From Bythopirellula sp041737835 (lineage in GTDB: Bacteria > Planctomycetota > Planctomycetia > Pirellulales > Lacipirellulaceae): a stretch of 64,000 bases of DNA. Position 1 is the first letter of the stretch. Each line of letters begins with the position of its first letter. Below, in pieces: positions 1 through 8,804 of the stretch. The DNA is taken from assembly GCA_041737835.1 (NCBI GenBank), contig JBGSQY010000051.1. One strand, 5' to 3'. The notes below the pieces were generated by a model. It searched no databases. It saw nothing but the letters and a program-made list of their open reading frames with translations, and was not told the origin of the DNA. The position numbers and the translations under genes were made by a program.

Positions 1-505
1 CCTGATATTCTTTGCCATCGATAACTTCACTGGGCAACAGTTTTGATTTCTTCGTGTCTTGCAATAAAAACTTTTCGAGCCCCTCGCCCTGGAAAATCTG
101 CGCGAGTGAACCAGCCCCCAAGATCATCAACGACTGTTCATCGTCGAGTGAAGGGATCGTCTCGTCGGACAATTTTTCGACGACATAGCGATCCACCATG
201 GGAAGATAGGTGGTCACCTGCTCGCCATCAGATATGCTCGTCCCCCCCATCGCGCCGCTTTTACGAACGATGGCCCAACGATTCGGTTTTTCGATCACGA
301 TATCGAACGCCGCGTCCATGTTCTGCTCTTGGCCTTGGACCGAGATATCGAGCGCCACTTCCAAGTCCGTGCTGTAGAAAGGCAATTCCTTGAGCGATTT
401 CTCGATCTGCTCGACGAATTCCTGGGGAGTTTTGGCGGCTTGATTCGAGCAACCAAGCAAAGCGCACACACAGAGACAAACAGCGCACCAAACCGAGCGA
501 GTCAT
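1..505 (-). CDS. Lipoprotein of the DUF2092/LolA-like type, 3' end outside window
   Basis: The open frame starts at an ATG at 505 and runs off the left edge, so only the first 168 codons are present. Residues 1-19 form a short hydrophobic signal ending in the lipobox LLGC, so the protein is probably lipid-anchored. The rest reads as a periplasmic beta-rich domain with phrases such as ALDISVQGQ, FDIVIEKPNRWAIV and GEQVTTYLP. These resemble LolA-fold proteins that test the state of an outer-membrane lipoprotein (DUF2092-like). The frame has coherent codon use with no stop, unlike the overlapping frames. The fold call is from pattern memory only, and the C-terminus is unseen. Confidence 0.7.
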   Translation of the reverse strand, partial: MTRSVWCAVCLCVCALLGCSNQAAKTPQEFVEQIEKSLKELPFYSTDLEVALDISVQGQEQNMDAAFDIVIEKPNRWAIVRKSGAMGGTSISDGEQVTTYLPMVDRYVVEKLSDETIPSLDDEQSLMILGAGSLAQIFQGEGLEKFLLQDTKKSKLLPSEVIDGKEYQ

Positions 506-638
506 GGTCAGCTCAACTTATATGAGTGTAAGGCCAAGAAAAGCGCACGAGCCAGCCGTGCCACGGCCACTCATTATCTGCGACTTGTCGAAACCCGGCA
601 ATTAGCAAATCGGCTGAATTCGCCGGTTATGTACCAAC

Positions 639-1037
639 TCATGCACTCAGCAGACGGTCGACGCTTTGGATCAAGCGGTCCATTGGGAAAGGCTTGCGGA
701 CGTAATCGTCGACGCCCAGCATTTCGGCATAGGCTTTGTGCCGTGCCCCTTCGTTGGCGGTGATCATAATGATCCGATGCCTTTTTTCGCCCATTCGCTT
801 CAAGCGTTCGAGCACCAAGAAACCGCTCCGCTTGGGCATCATCATGTCCAGAATGATCAAATCGGGCGATTCACGCTCGATCAAGGCGAGCCCTTGGTTG
901 CCGTCGCGAGCCACCAGCACTTCATAGTCGTTGGCTTCCAAAGCCAAACGCAACGATTCGATGATTTCGGCATCGTCGTCGACGAGAAGAATCCGTTTAT
1001 TTCCGCTTGCCTGACTATTTTCGCTTGACTGCGCCAT
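639..1037 (-). CDS. Stand-alone response regulator receiver protein
   Basis: A 132-residue protein that is almost entirely a CheY-like receiver domain. The acidic pocket is D20/D21/D22 in LLVDDDAE, the phosphoacceptor is D64 in LIILDMMMP, the switch threonine is T93 in MITAN, and the conserved lysine is K115 in VRKPFP. There is no output domain, so it should act by phosphorylation-dependent protein contact, as CheY or Spo0F do. No histidine kinase lies next to it. The first 14 residues are polar and outside the fold. Partner and output are unknown. Confidence 0.93.
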   Translation of the reverse strand: MAQSSENSQASGNKRILLVDDDAEIIESLRLALEANDYEVLVARDGNQGLALIERESPDLIILDMMMPKRSGFLVLERLKRMGEKRHRIIMITANEGARHKAYAEMLGVDDYVRKPFPMDRLIQSVDRLLSA

Positions 1038-1145
1038 GACCGGTTTTTCGTTCTGGGTTGTGCGTACACTGGCAAACCTTCAAGATTACCGATCTACCGG
1101 CAATTTACAAGGGTAAAGAGCCTTGGGAAATCGACGGATTCCCCG

Positions 1146-1637
1146 CTATTTTCCAGTCCGCAAGGCCGCCCGCTTGTCGCGAATAAAGGCCACATGATGG
1201 GGAATATGTTTGCTCACCCGCTCGATCAACTGCCGCAACGTGAGCGGGCCGTCGGTACTATGGATGCCGCGGCGTTGCCAAGCTTCATCGGGAATATTTC
1301 GCAAGATGAGGGCTGTTTGGTTGCGAATCGTTTGAATCAACGCCAGCTCTTCGGTAACGTCTCGTTTTTCGTAGAACAACGTGCGCTCAAAATTATCCGG
1401 CTCGCCGTTGAATAAGGTCGGATCATCTTCGGCTAGCACCCGGCGAATCCGCTCGGCATAAATGACTTCGAAATCGGCAATGTGGCAAACAACTTCCTGC
1501 ACGCTCCACCTGCCGGGCGCGATCCGCGTTCGCAGTTCCTCCGGAGTGAGATCCGCAACCGCGTCGACCAATTCCCCCGCAGCGTCTTGGTAACCCGTGA
1601 TGAGATCGTTGTTGGAGAGTGATTCTGAGGCGTTCAT
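1146..1637 (-). CDS. DinB-family four-helix metal-binding protein
   Basis: A 163-residue protein with the DinB/YfiT-like pattern: an SVQEVVCHIADFE segment carrying H52, then a late HIPHH motif at 144-148. These histidines normally bind a divalent metal in a four-helix bundle, as in thiol-S-transferase-like DinB proteins. Its ATG overlaps the stop of the upstream membrane-protein gene by four bases (ATGA type), so the two are probably translationally coupled. The operon order is desaturase-like, membrane protein, DinB. The substrate cannot be deduced. Confidence 0.85.
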   Translation of the reverse strand: MNASESLSNNDLITGYQDAAGELVDAVADLTPEELRTRIAPGRWSVQEVVCHIADFEVIYAERIRRVLAEDDPTLFNGEPDNFERTLFYEKRDVTEELALIQTIRNQTALILRNIPDEAWQRRGIHSTDGPLTLRQLIERVSKHIPHHVAFIRDKRAALRTGK

Positions 1638-2677
1638 ACGGTTTCCTTAGTATCTGCCCAAGTCTGCCTGTCAAAGGTCATCAGCATACCAGCTATAAAC
1701 ATCATCGCACCCAAATAAGCTGGAGCCAAATGAGTGAATGCGGTGTATCCGATGGGGTAGTGAACGCCGATGGCTGTACCAAAGCCCGCCAATCCAGTTA
1801 TAGCCAAAGCTTGCCACAAACTTCGTGACGGTCCGCTGCAATAAATACACAGCAGCATCGTCAAACCACAGCAGCAAACCCCACCACCAAATCCAGCGCG
1901 ATCGTGGGCGATCAATGGAATTAAGCGCGGATTAACGGCATCTAAATCTGCCGTGCAGAGGTTCATGAATTCCAGGTCTTCGGGCACAAAGACGACGGTC
2001 ATTCCAATACCCATGATGATAAGTCCGCCAGCGATGAGCGATACCGAAGTCGCTAGCAAGAGAATTCGGCCAATGCCATAGCGAGTTTTCCACGCACCGT
2101 GCCAGCCTGCCATGAACAGAGCGCGAATTGATTGTTCCGGCGGGAGTAGCGTGATAGATCGATACATGCCGACGCAGTAGACGGGCAACAAAACGAGCGT
2201 TGCCACGCCGTGCCATGTATCAAGATAGCCGTAGCCCAAATAAGTCAGGAAACTCATAAAGCCCAGCATGCCGCTCAACAAAAAAGTCCACCAAGCCCAA
2301 ACCGCGCCAGACCTTAGAGGAAATTCCGCAAGCCACAAATAAAGCACCCCCACGCCAAAGATCGCCCCACCAAAGGAAACGCGATCGTGGATCATGAAGT
2401 GGGCGAGCCTTTGGTCTGCAATGGAGTAAAGCGAATCCGCCGTTACACCGAGGTATTCAAGATCGTGCGGAAGGAAATGCCCCGTCGCGGCTAGAAAAAA
2501 AGCGAAGAGGCCCGACCCGATGAGGCCAATCCCGGTGAGTTTCAGAAGCCCAAGTCCATCGCCGACCAGAGCTTCGTACAAACTCTGCTGGCTGTTAAAT
2601 CCTGCCGACATATCAAGAACATAACGGAGGGGCTGTTTGTCAAAATCCCAACTTAATCGGCTCAATACCAGCCGCAT
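1634..2677 (-). CDS. Multi-pass membrane protein with internal duplication
   Basis: A 347-residue protein with about eight hydrophobic segments. It is made of two similar halves. The first carries PHDLE (70-74) and HDRVSFGG (97-104); the second carries PEDLE (232-236) and HDRAGFGG (258-265). In each, the spacing is about 22-25 residues and hydrophobic helices follow. The repeated acidic and His-Asp-Arg motifs suggest two equivalent polar or metal sites at the membrane face. The first ATG overlaps the upstream gene by 38 bases; the ATG at 2611 (residue 23) is an alternative. I do not recognise a named family. The neighbour suggests a role in lipid or carotenoid modification, which is inference. 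Confidence 0.75.
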   Translation of the reverse strand: MRLVLSRLSWDFDKQPLRYVLDMSAGFNSQQSLYEALVGDGLGLLKLTGIGLIGSGLFAFFLAATGHFLPHDLEYLGVTADSLYSIADQRLAHFMIHDRVSFGGAIFGVGVLYLWLAEFPLRSGAVWAWWTFLLSGMLGFMSFLTYLGYGYLDTWHGVATLVLLPVYCVGMYRSITLLPPEQSIRALFMAGWHGAWKTRYGIGRILLLATSVSLIAGGLIIMGIGMTVVFVPEDLEFMNLCTADLDAVNPRLIPLIAHDRAGFGGGVCCCGLTMLLCIYCSGPSRSLWQALAITGLAGFGTAIGVHYPIGYTAFTHLAPAYLGAMMFIAGMLMTFDRQTWADTKETV

Positions 2678-3476
2678 CGAGATAGGGGTCCAATCGACGC
2701 GCCAGTTCTGGCCAATGGTGGTGTGGCACCGCTGGATAGAGATGATGTTCTAAATGATAGAGATGCTCCATAGCAATAAGCGAAGCCAATTTTCCTCGAA
2801 AACGGCGTGTTCGGTGCAATTCATCCGCTCCATCCGCGCGGTGCGGCACGTAAGATGTGAACAGTGGTATCACCCAACTCCCCATGATCATGAGCGCGGT
2901 GTAGATAAAGAATATAGGCGTCCATGTAAGTGCAGCTATTGAGGCCGCAACGATGGCTGCACAACAAATACCTTCAAAAATAATCACGGCATGATCCTTG
3001 CTTGATCGGCGTAGTGACCAGATCCAGACGCGAGTTTGCAACAAAACTCCTTCTAAAAGAGTGCGTAGCAGCGACATATTTGCTGCCACTCCTTCAATAT
3101 CATCATCGTGAGGAAATCGAGCATGATGATTGAGATGAGCCAACCGGTATGCGTGGCCGCTCCGCAGGGCAATCATTTCGATGACTGAAAGTAAAACATG
3201 ATTCATCCGCCTTGGTAGGCCAAGATTTGCATGAACTAAATCGTGCGAAATCGAACCATAAGTCGTAAAGCTCAAGGCGGCCAAACAGAAGATTGCCGCA
3301 GTCCATAGCTCCGCGGCTGCGAAAGCAAAATACAGGCCACACCACAGAAAAGGCAAACTAAGACTAACGAAAAGCCTCAGGCCACTAAGCTTCGTCAAAC
3401 CAAGCGAAATTTCCTTAAATGATGGTAAACAAAGGGGAGACCCCGAATCTTGAAAGTTATCCATGCCAGTGCTCAT
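2640..3476 (-). CDS. Membrane fatty-acid desaturase / carotenoid-oxygenase-like di-iron protein
   Basis: A 278-residue membrane protein with the three histidine boxes of the integral-membrane desaturase/hydroxylase superfamily: HDLVH (78-82), HLNHH (114-118) and HLYHLEHH (238-245), plus a further HHH at 252-254. These bind the di-iron centre that uses O2 to desaturate, hydroxylate or ketolate a lipid. Hydrophobic helices lie at about 35-70 and 165-210. The short length and HDLVHANLG wording recall beta-carotene hydroxylase or ketolase-like members as much as acyl-lipid desaturases, so the substrate is open. It is the first gene of a coupled three-gene operon. An alternative start is Met5 (3464). 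Confidence 0.85.
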   Translation of the reverse strand: MSTGMDNFQDSGSPLCLPSFKEISLGLTKLSGLRLFVSLSLPFLWCGLYFAFAAAELWTAAIFCLAALSFTTYGSISHDLVHANLGLPRRMNHVLLSVIEMIALRSGHAYRLAHLNHHARFPHDDDIEGVAANMSLLRTLLEGVLLQTRVWIWSLRRSSKDHAVIIFEGICCAAIVAASIAALTWTPIFFIYTALMIMGSWVIPLFTSYVPHRADGADELHRTRRFRGKLASLIAMEHLYHLEHHLYPAVPHHHWPELARRLDPYLDAAGIEPIKLGF

Positions 3477-3687
3477 CCAAATAGCTTGTCAAATGCTTAG
3501 AGAACTAAAATCAGCTTATTCTGAAAACCGCACTTACCGACACTGTGTAAACAACATCAAACGGTTGTGCTACGTGGCTACCAAATTCGCCTAATCACAA
3601 GCGTGAAAGCATCGCGAACTGGCCCGAAAATTGCTACGCTATTGCCCTTTATTGAGACCCACCGCATACACCGCCAAGTTCGCCCCT

Positions 3688-4779
3688 ATGAGCAAACAGC
3701 CTGCTAAAAAACCTGCCAAGCAAATCCCATTTCCGAATTTGCCTTATCTTCCGCGCGATCCCAAAAAGTATTCCCCGGAAATCGCGCTCATCGGTTGCGG
3801 TGGTATCACGAAGCATCATCTTACCGCCTACCACGCGGCGGGCTACCGCGTCACCGCACTCTGCGATGTGAAAATCGAGAATGCCGAAAAACGCCGGCAA
3901 GAGTTTTATCCCCACGCGCAAGTTTTCACCGACTACCGCGAGATGCTCAGGCTGCCCAACATCGAAGTCGTCGACGTCACAACGCATCCCCACAATCGCC
4001 CGCCGATTATTAAGGATTGTCTCAAAGCGAAAAAGCATGTCCTCAGCCAAAAGCCGTTCGTGCTCGATCTCGACGTGGGGCAGAAGCTCGCGGATCTCGC
4101 CGATCAAATGGGGGTGCTGCTGGCCGTCAATCAGAATGGTCGTTGGGCACCGCATTTTAGTTACCTGCGTGAAGCCGCGCATTCCGGCCTGTTGGGCGAG
4201 ATCGTCGGCGTTCATTGCGGCGTGCATTGGGATCATAGTTGGGTCAAAGGAACTCCGTTTGAACAAGTCGAGCAACTCATCCTTTATGATTTCGCCATCC
4301 ATTGGTTCGATTTTCTTTCCACGGTGATGAGTGCGGAAGCACCGACGCGTGTTTATGCTTCGACGGCCAAAACTAAAATCCAAACGATCAGCCCCGCGCT
4401 ATTGGGGCAAGTGCTCATCGAATACGACAATGCGCAGGCCACGCTCACCTTCGACGGCAACGTGCCCAAAGGTTCATGGGATCGCACGCTGATCTCGGGC
4501 ACACAGGGGTTGATTCGTTCCGCGGGAGTGAATCTCGCGGGGCAACGAATCGAAATTGTCACCGCCGACGGAATCATTTCTCCCAAGATCAAAGGGACAT
4601 GGTTCCCCGACGGTTTCCACGGCACGATGGGCGAACTGCTCTGCGCGATCGAAGAGAAACGCCAACCCTCCCACAGCGCGCGAAACAATTTGCGTAGCCT
4701 AGAACTCTGTTTCGCCGCGGTAGCGAGTTCATTACGCCATAAGCCGATCGCGCCAGGAACGGTGCGCAAGCTCTTGTAA
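3688..4779 (+). CDS. Gfo/Idh/MocA-family NAD(P)-dependent oxidoreductase
   Basis: A 363-residue protein. The N-terminal Rossmann fold has the dinucleotide loop IGCGGITKHH followed by VTALCDV. The QKPFVLD segment takes the place of the usual EKP catalytic lysine motif, and the C-terminal half has the mixed-sheet domain of this family. Members oxidise or reduce sugar, inositol or amino-acid derivatives with NAD(P). I use the ATG at 3688; the longer frame from 3631 adds 19 residues that look untranslated. It has no signal peptide, so it should be cytoplasmic. It is a single gene, and its substrate is not deducible. Confidence 0.88.
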   Translation: MSKQPAKKPAKQIPFPNLPYLPRDPKKYSPEIALIGCGGITKHHLTAYHAAGYRVTALCDVKIENAEKRRQEFYPHAQVFTDYREMLRLPNIEVVDVTTHPHNRPPIIKDCLKAKKHVLSQKPFVLDLDVGQKLADLADQMGVLLAVNQNGRWAPHFSYLREAAHSGLLGEIVGVHCGVHWDHSWVKGTPFEQVEQLILYDFAIHWFDFLSTVMSAEAPTRVYASTAKTKIQTISPALLGQVLIEYDNAQATLTFDGNVPKGSWDRTLISGTQGLIRSAGVNLAGQRIEIVTADGIISPKIKGTWFPDGFHGTMGELLCAIEEKRQPSHSARNNLRSLELCFAAVASSLRHKPIAPGTVRKLL

Positions 4780-4948
4780 AATTATTTTCCCGCTCGCACA
4801 GGATTGAGCCACATCGCACGAAGCTTCGTGAATTCCTTGCCAAATCTTTGGCGGTCCCTAGGCCGCAAATCGCTTCTCTTGTAGACTGGCCGACGGATGA
4901 ACATGCAGGCGCGTAAGACTAGCGCCGCAGTTGCATCGGACTTGGGCC

Positions 4949-6505
4949 ATGTTGCTAACCGAAAATTTGCTGTTTGCCGAATGGTTGGACGTGGTGATGT
5001 TGTCGCGCATTCAGTTCGCGCTGACCATCATGTTCCACTATCTGTTTCCCCCGCTCACGATCGGTATGGGGGTCGTGCTTGTCTATCTCGAAGCCCAATA
5101 TCTGCGCACTCGGGAAGCCATCTACGAAGAGGCCGCGCGGTTTTGGACGAAAATTTTTGCCGTCAACTTTGCCATCGGCGTTGCCACGGGCATCGTCATG
5201 GAGTTTGAATTCGGCACGAACTGGGCCACGTATTCCCGCTTCGTAGGTGACGTGTTTGGTTCGGCGTTGGCGGCGGAAGGCATTTTTGCGTTCTTTCTCG
5301 AATCAGGCTTCCTCGCCGTATTGGTGTTTGGTTGGGACAAGGTGAGCCCCGGCTTTCATTTCTTTGCCGCGTTGATGGTGTCGCTTGGTTCGATTTTCAG
5401 TTCGATCTGGATCACGGTCGCCAACAGTTGGCAGCAAACCCCCGCCGGACATCATATCGTCCCGATCATGCGCGACGGCCAGCCGTGGGTCATCAACGGC
5501 GAAGTCATCCGCCGGGCCGAGATCACCGACTTCTGGGCGATGGTTTTTAATCCGTCGACCGTGCACCGCCTCATCCACGTTTGGCTGGGGTGCTTTATTC
5601 TCGGTGCGGCGTTTGTAATGAGCATCTCCGCCTGGTATTTGCTCAAGAATAAGCATCGTGACTTTGCGGAACGCTCGTTCACGGGCGGATTGTGGCTCGC
5701 CACGATTTCGAGCCTCGCCATGCTGGTGAGCGGACACTTCCAAGCCCACAATGTTTATGAAACGCAACCGGCCAAGCTCGCCGCCTTTGAAGCCCATTTC
5801 AAAACGGGTCCCGCGGATATGAGCATCATCGGCTGGCCGGATTCCGAATCGGAAACGATCAATGGCAATCTCGCGATTCCCGGCGGGTTGAGCATGCTGT
5901 TGTTTAACGATCCCGACGCGACGGTGATCGGCCTCGACCAGTTTCGGGAAGAAGATCGTCCCCCCGTGGCGATTCCGTTCTTCAGTTATCACATCATGAT
6001 CGCCATCGGCATGTTTTTTATTGCCATCACCTTGCTGGCGACGTTCTTGCGATTTCGCAACACGCTGTTTAGTCACCGCTGGCTGATGTGGACGTTTGTC
6101 TTTGCCGTGATCCCCGCTTTTATTGCCAACGAAGCAGGCTGGGTCGCCGCCGAAGTGGGCCGTCAACCGTGGATTGTCTATCCGCCGTTTGAACAAACGG
6201 AAAGTGGCGAGCGGCTTATCAACGACGCAGGGCAATTCGTTTACGACGAAGAGGGAGGTTTGCGAACCACCAAAGCCGTGTCGCAAGCCATCACCGCCGA
6301 GCAAGTCGTCGGTTCGATTATTATGTTCACTGCCATCTACATGTTGCTCTTTGTGATTTGGGTTTACGTCTTGCACCAAAAGATTCAAAAGGGCCCGGAG
6401 AGCGTGTCCCAGGAAGTGACGACTGACAAACCCGGAGCGATAGGTGCAGCCACCGCACGCGTCGAGCATCGCGAGTCGCTCACCGATGCCAAGGAGCAAC
6501 ACTAA
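4949..6505 (+). CDS. cydA: Cytochrome bd-type quinol oxidase subunit I, short Q-loop
   Basis: A 518-residue CydA homologue, starting at the second in-frame ATG (MLLTENLL). The membrane protein keeps the early histidine (H30, FALTIMFH) matching the b595/d-site ligand, the VHRLIH histidine matching the b558 ligand, the QPAKLAAFEAH stretch, and the GRQPW signature. The quinol loop between VIGLDQF and the PFFSYHIM helix is only about 15 residues, whereas E. coli CydA has a long insertion there. This is the short-loop, cyanide-insensitive-oxidase-like class. It reduces O2 to water using quinol at the inner membrane. Its stop lies two bases before the cydB ATG, so the two form an operon. The C-terminus has an extra polar tail. 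Confidence 0.95.
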   Translation: MLLTENLLFAEWLDVVMLSRIQFALTIMFHYLFPPLTIGMGVVLVYLEAQYLRTREAIYEEAARFWTKIFAVNFAIGVATGIVMEFEFGTNWATYSRFVGDVFGSALAAEGIFAFFLESGFLAVLVFGWDKVSPGFHFFAALMVSLGSIFSSIWITVANSWQQTPAGHHIVPIMRDGQPWVINGEVIRRAEITDFWAMVFNPSTVHRLIHVWLGCFILGAAFVMSISAWYLLKNKHRDFAERSFTGGLWLATISSLAMLVSGHFQAHNVYETQPAKLAAFEAHFKTGPADMSIIGWPDSESETINGNLAIPGGLSMLLFNDPDATVIGLDQFREEDRPPVAIPFFSYHIMIAIGMFFIAITLLATFLRFRNTLFSHRWLMWTFVFAVIPAFIANEAGWVAAEVGRQPWIVYPPFEQTESGERLINDAGQFVYDEEGGLRTTKAVSQAITAEQVVGSIIMFTAIYMLLFVIWVYVLHQKIQKGPESVSQEVTTDKPGAIGAATARVEHRESLTDAKEQH

Positions 6506-6507
6506 TC

Positions 6508-7524
6508 ATGGATTTGAATCTGATTTGGTTTGTGCTGCTGGGGATTCTGCTCGCTGGGTATGCAATTCTCGATGGCTTTGATCTTGGCGTGGGCATTCTG
6601 CATCCGCTGGCCCGCAGCGACGAAGAACGCCGGCTCGTGATGGGTTCGATCGGTCCGATCTGGGACGGCAACGAAGTTTGGCTGGTGACCTTCGGTGGCG
6701 CGCTCTTCGCAGCCTTCCCCGAAGCTTATGCGACGATCTTCTCTGCGTTTTATACCCCATTCATGCTACTGCTGTTTTGCTTGATCTTTCGCGGCGTGAG
6801 CTTGGAATTTCGCAGCAAGGTTTCCTCGGCCCAATGGCGCAACTTGTGGGACTATGCCTTTTTCGGCTCGAGTTTGATCGCGTCGTTTTTGTTTGGTGTC
6901 ACCACAGCCAACGGCCTGCTGGGTATTCCACTCAATGAACGGGGCGAATTCATCGGTGGCATTCACGATCTGTTGCGCCCCTACCCCATTCTCATTGGTC
7001 TGCTCACCGTGGCGATGTTCGCGTTGCACGGCGGGCTTTACTTGCATCTGAAAACCGAAGGGGGCACGCAGCGACTCTTCTATCGCTGGATTTGGCATGC
7101 CTGGGGTCTGTATCTCGTGCTCTGGAATTTGGCGACGATGTACACGCTCGCCGAAATCCCTCGCGCGACGGCGAATTTCAATCACGCCCCGTGGGCCATG
7201 GGTATCGTGTTGATCAATGTGCTAGCGATGGCCAACATCCCGCGCTGTATTTATTACAAGAGTATCGGCCAAGCTTTTATTTCGTCATCTCTAGGAATCG
7301 CTTGCCAAGTGGCACTTGTGGGGATCGCACTCTTTCCGAATCTCGTGACAGCCAGCAACGACCCCGCCAACAGTCTCACGATTTACAACGCCGCATCAAG
7401 TCAGAAAACGCTGACGATCATGCTGATCATTGCCGCGATCGGCATGCCCGCCGTCATTAGCTACACGACGGTCGTCTATTGGACCTTCCGCGGCAAAGTG
7501 ACCGAAGACATTTACGGGCATTGA
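6508..7524 (+). CDS. cydB: Cytochrome bd-type quinol oxidase subunit II
   Basis: A 338-residue multi-pass protein directly downstream of cydA. The N-terminus has the typical LLGILLAGYAILDGFDLGVG and the following GPIWDGNEVWLVTFGG, both CydB hallmarks, and RGVSLEFR follows. CydB lacks its own haem-binding residues in most species and pairs with CydA to form the heterodimer. No CydX-like small subunit gene is visible downstream. Transcription appears to end before the convergent murG-like gene. Confidence 0.95.
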   Translation: MDLNLIWFVLLGILLAGYAILDGFDLGVGILHPLARSDEERRLVMGSIGPIWDGNEVWLVTFGGALFAAFPEAYATIFSAFYTPFMLLLFCLIFRGVSLEFRSKVSSAQWRNLWDYAFFGSSLIASFLFGVTTANGLLGIPLNERGEFIGGIHDLLRPYPILIGLLTVAMFALHGGLYLHLKTEGGTQRLFYRWIWHAWGLYLVLWNLATMYTLAEIPRATANFNHAPWAMGIVLINVLAMANIPRCIYYKSIGQAFISSSLGIACQVALVGIALFPNLVTASNDPANSLTIYNAASSQKTLTIMLIIAAIGMPAVISYTTVVYWTFRGKVTEDIYGH

Positions 7525-7618
7525 GTGCCATCTAGCCGGTCCGCAAGGCGGTCCGGGAAGCAGGACGAAGAAGTTTTCCCGGATTGCGTTGCAATCCGGC
7601 CATGAAGAAAACCGAAGA
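7525..7618. terminator. Convergent spacer with two hairpins
   Basis: The 94 bases between cydB (plus) and the murG-like gene (minus) hold two stem-loops. The first is at 7536-7556 (CCGG..CCGC / GCGG..CCGG). The second is at 7579-7599, a perfect 9-bp stem CCGGATTGC with a GTT loop. Neither is followed by a long T-run on either strand. A role as a bidirectional transcription end is inferred from position. Confidence 0.4.
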
Positions 7619-8764
7619 TTACGCCGCGATGTTTTTCTTCGCGCCATACAGCGCTTCGCATATCGCAGTGGCTATCTCGGCCGAAGCATGAGGGCGAGCT
7701 AAGCCTCGCATGTTGAGCGCCATTGTCTTACGCAAATTTTCGTCAATCAGAATGTGCGTCAGTTCGCGGGCCAGGGCTTTATCGAGCGAGCCGACTTGCG
7801 ACGCCTCATCAATCAAGCGGCAAGCCTTCGAGGCGGCGTAAACTTTGGCGTTCGCCAATTGTTGATCTTCGCGGGAAAAGGCGTACGGCACCAACAAAGC
7901 GGGCACACCGGCGAGTGCTAATTCCGCAAGCGTCGTGCCTCCGGATCGGCAAACAACCAAATCGCTTTCGAACATCACTGAGGCAATTTCATCGATGTAC
8001 GTCACCGCCAACGCGGGCACGCCCAACTGGCGGTAACGCTGCTCGGTTTCTTGCAATTGGCCTTCGCCCGTTTGATGGACGATTTGCCAATCGGTCAAAA
8101 GTTCCTGAAGTTGCTTGAGCGCCGCAGGCATCGATTCGTTGAGCGAACGTGCCCCACCGGCACCGCCAAGGATAACCATTCGCTTTTGCCGGAGCGGATT
8201 CGGTTCGCGCATGCGTTTTTGCTGCAAGCGGTTAAACAGCGCTTCAAACGCTGGCCGAACGGGATTCCCCGTCACTTTCACAGGGGCCTGTACGTGCAGA
8301 TGGGGCTTAGTTTCTTCAAAAGCCACGCACACCATTCGGGCCGCGCGTGCCAGCCAACGGGTGGTGCGGCTCGGCACGGAATTTTGTTCGAGCATGATAA
8401 ACGGCGTACCGCGTTCGGCGGCGGCTCGCACGACGGAGGTGCTCGTGTGCCCGCCGAGCCCTACGACTAGCGACACATGCTGTTCTCGCAGAATCCATTT
8501 CGCGGCGCAATAACCGGCGATGTTGTCCGTGACAAACCGCAAGGCCTGCATTGGATTTCGCGGCAATGGCTGTGACGGCACAGTCACATATTGATATCCG
8601 GAAGTTCGGACAGAATGCTTTTCACGGCAACGGCCAGGACCAGCGAACGAAATCACGGCCTGAGGGATTTGCTGGGCAACGTGGGCTGCCACCGCGATCC
8701 CGGGAAAGAGTTGCCCCTGAGCCCCACCGCCGGCAAACATGATATGAGGCGACGACGTGGTCAT
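7619..8764 (-). CDS. murG: MurG-like glycosyltransferase with altered first motif
   Basis: A 381-residue GT-B (GT28) protein. MurG-like landmarks appear in order: VVGLGGHTSTS, LEQNSVPSRTTRWLAR, VILGGAGGARSLNE, and the nucleotide-sugar segment SGGTTLAELALAGVP..REDQQLANA, which keeps the Glu and Gln used by MurG to bind UDP-GlcNAc. The N-terminal GGTGGH(V)FPG loop, which carries the proposed catalytic histidine, reads GGAQGQLFPG here. MurG transfers GlcNAc to lipid I on the inner membrane's cytoplasmic face. Given the loop change, this copy may be a specialised paralogue. It follows a MurE-like and a MurF-C-like gene on the same strand. Confidence 0.75.
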   Translation of the reverse strand: MTTSSPHIMFAGGGAQGQLFPGIAVAAHVAQQIPQAVISFAGPGRCREKHSVRTSGYQYVTVPSQPLPRNPMQALRFVTDNIAGYCAAKWILREQHVSLVVGLGGHTSTSVVRAAAERGTPFIMLEQNSVPSRTTRWLARAARMVCVAFEETKPHLHVQAPVKVTGNPVRPAFEALFNRLQQKRMREPNPLRQKRMVILGGAGGARSLNESMPAALKQLQELLTDWQIVHQTGEGQLQETEQRYRQLGVPALAVTYIDEIASVMFESDLVVCRSGGTTLAELALAGVPALLVPYAFSREDQQLANAKVYAASKACRLIDEASQVGSLDKALARELTHILIDENLRKTMALNMRGLARPHASAEIATAICEALYGAKKNIAA

Positions 8765-8804
8765 GATTTGTGATCGCTACGGGTTTCAAGAAAATCCGCT
8801 GAGC

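Noticed and set aside
3631..3687. Extended start of the first Gfo/Idh gene
   Set aside because: The 19 added residues have no family match and start in the promoter region; the ATG at 3688 gives a usual length.
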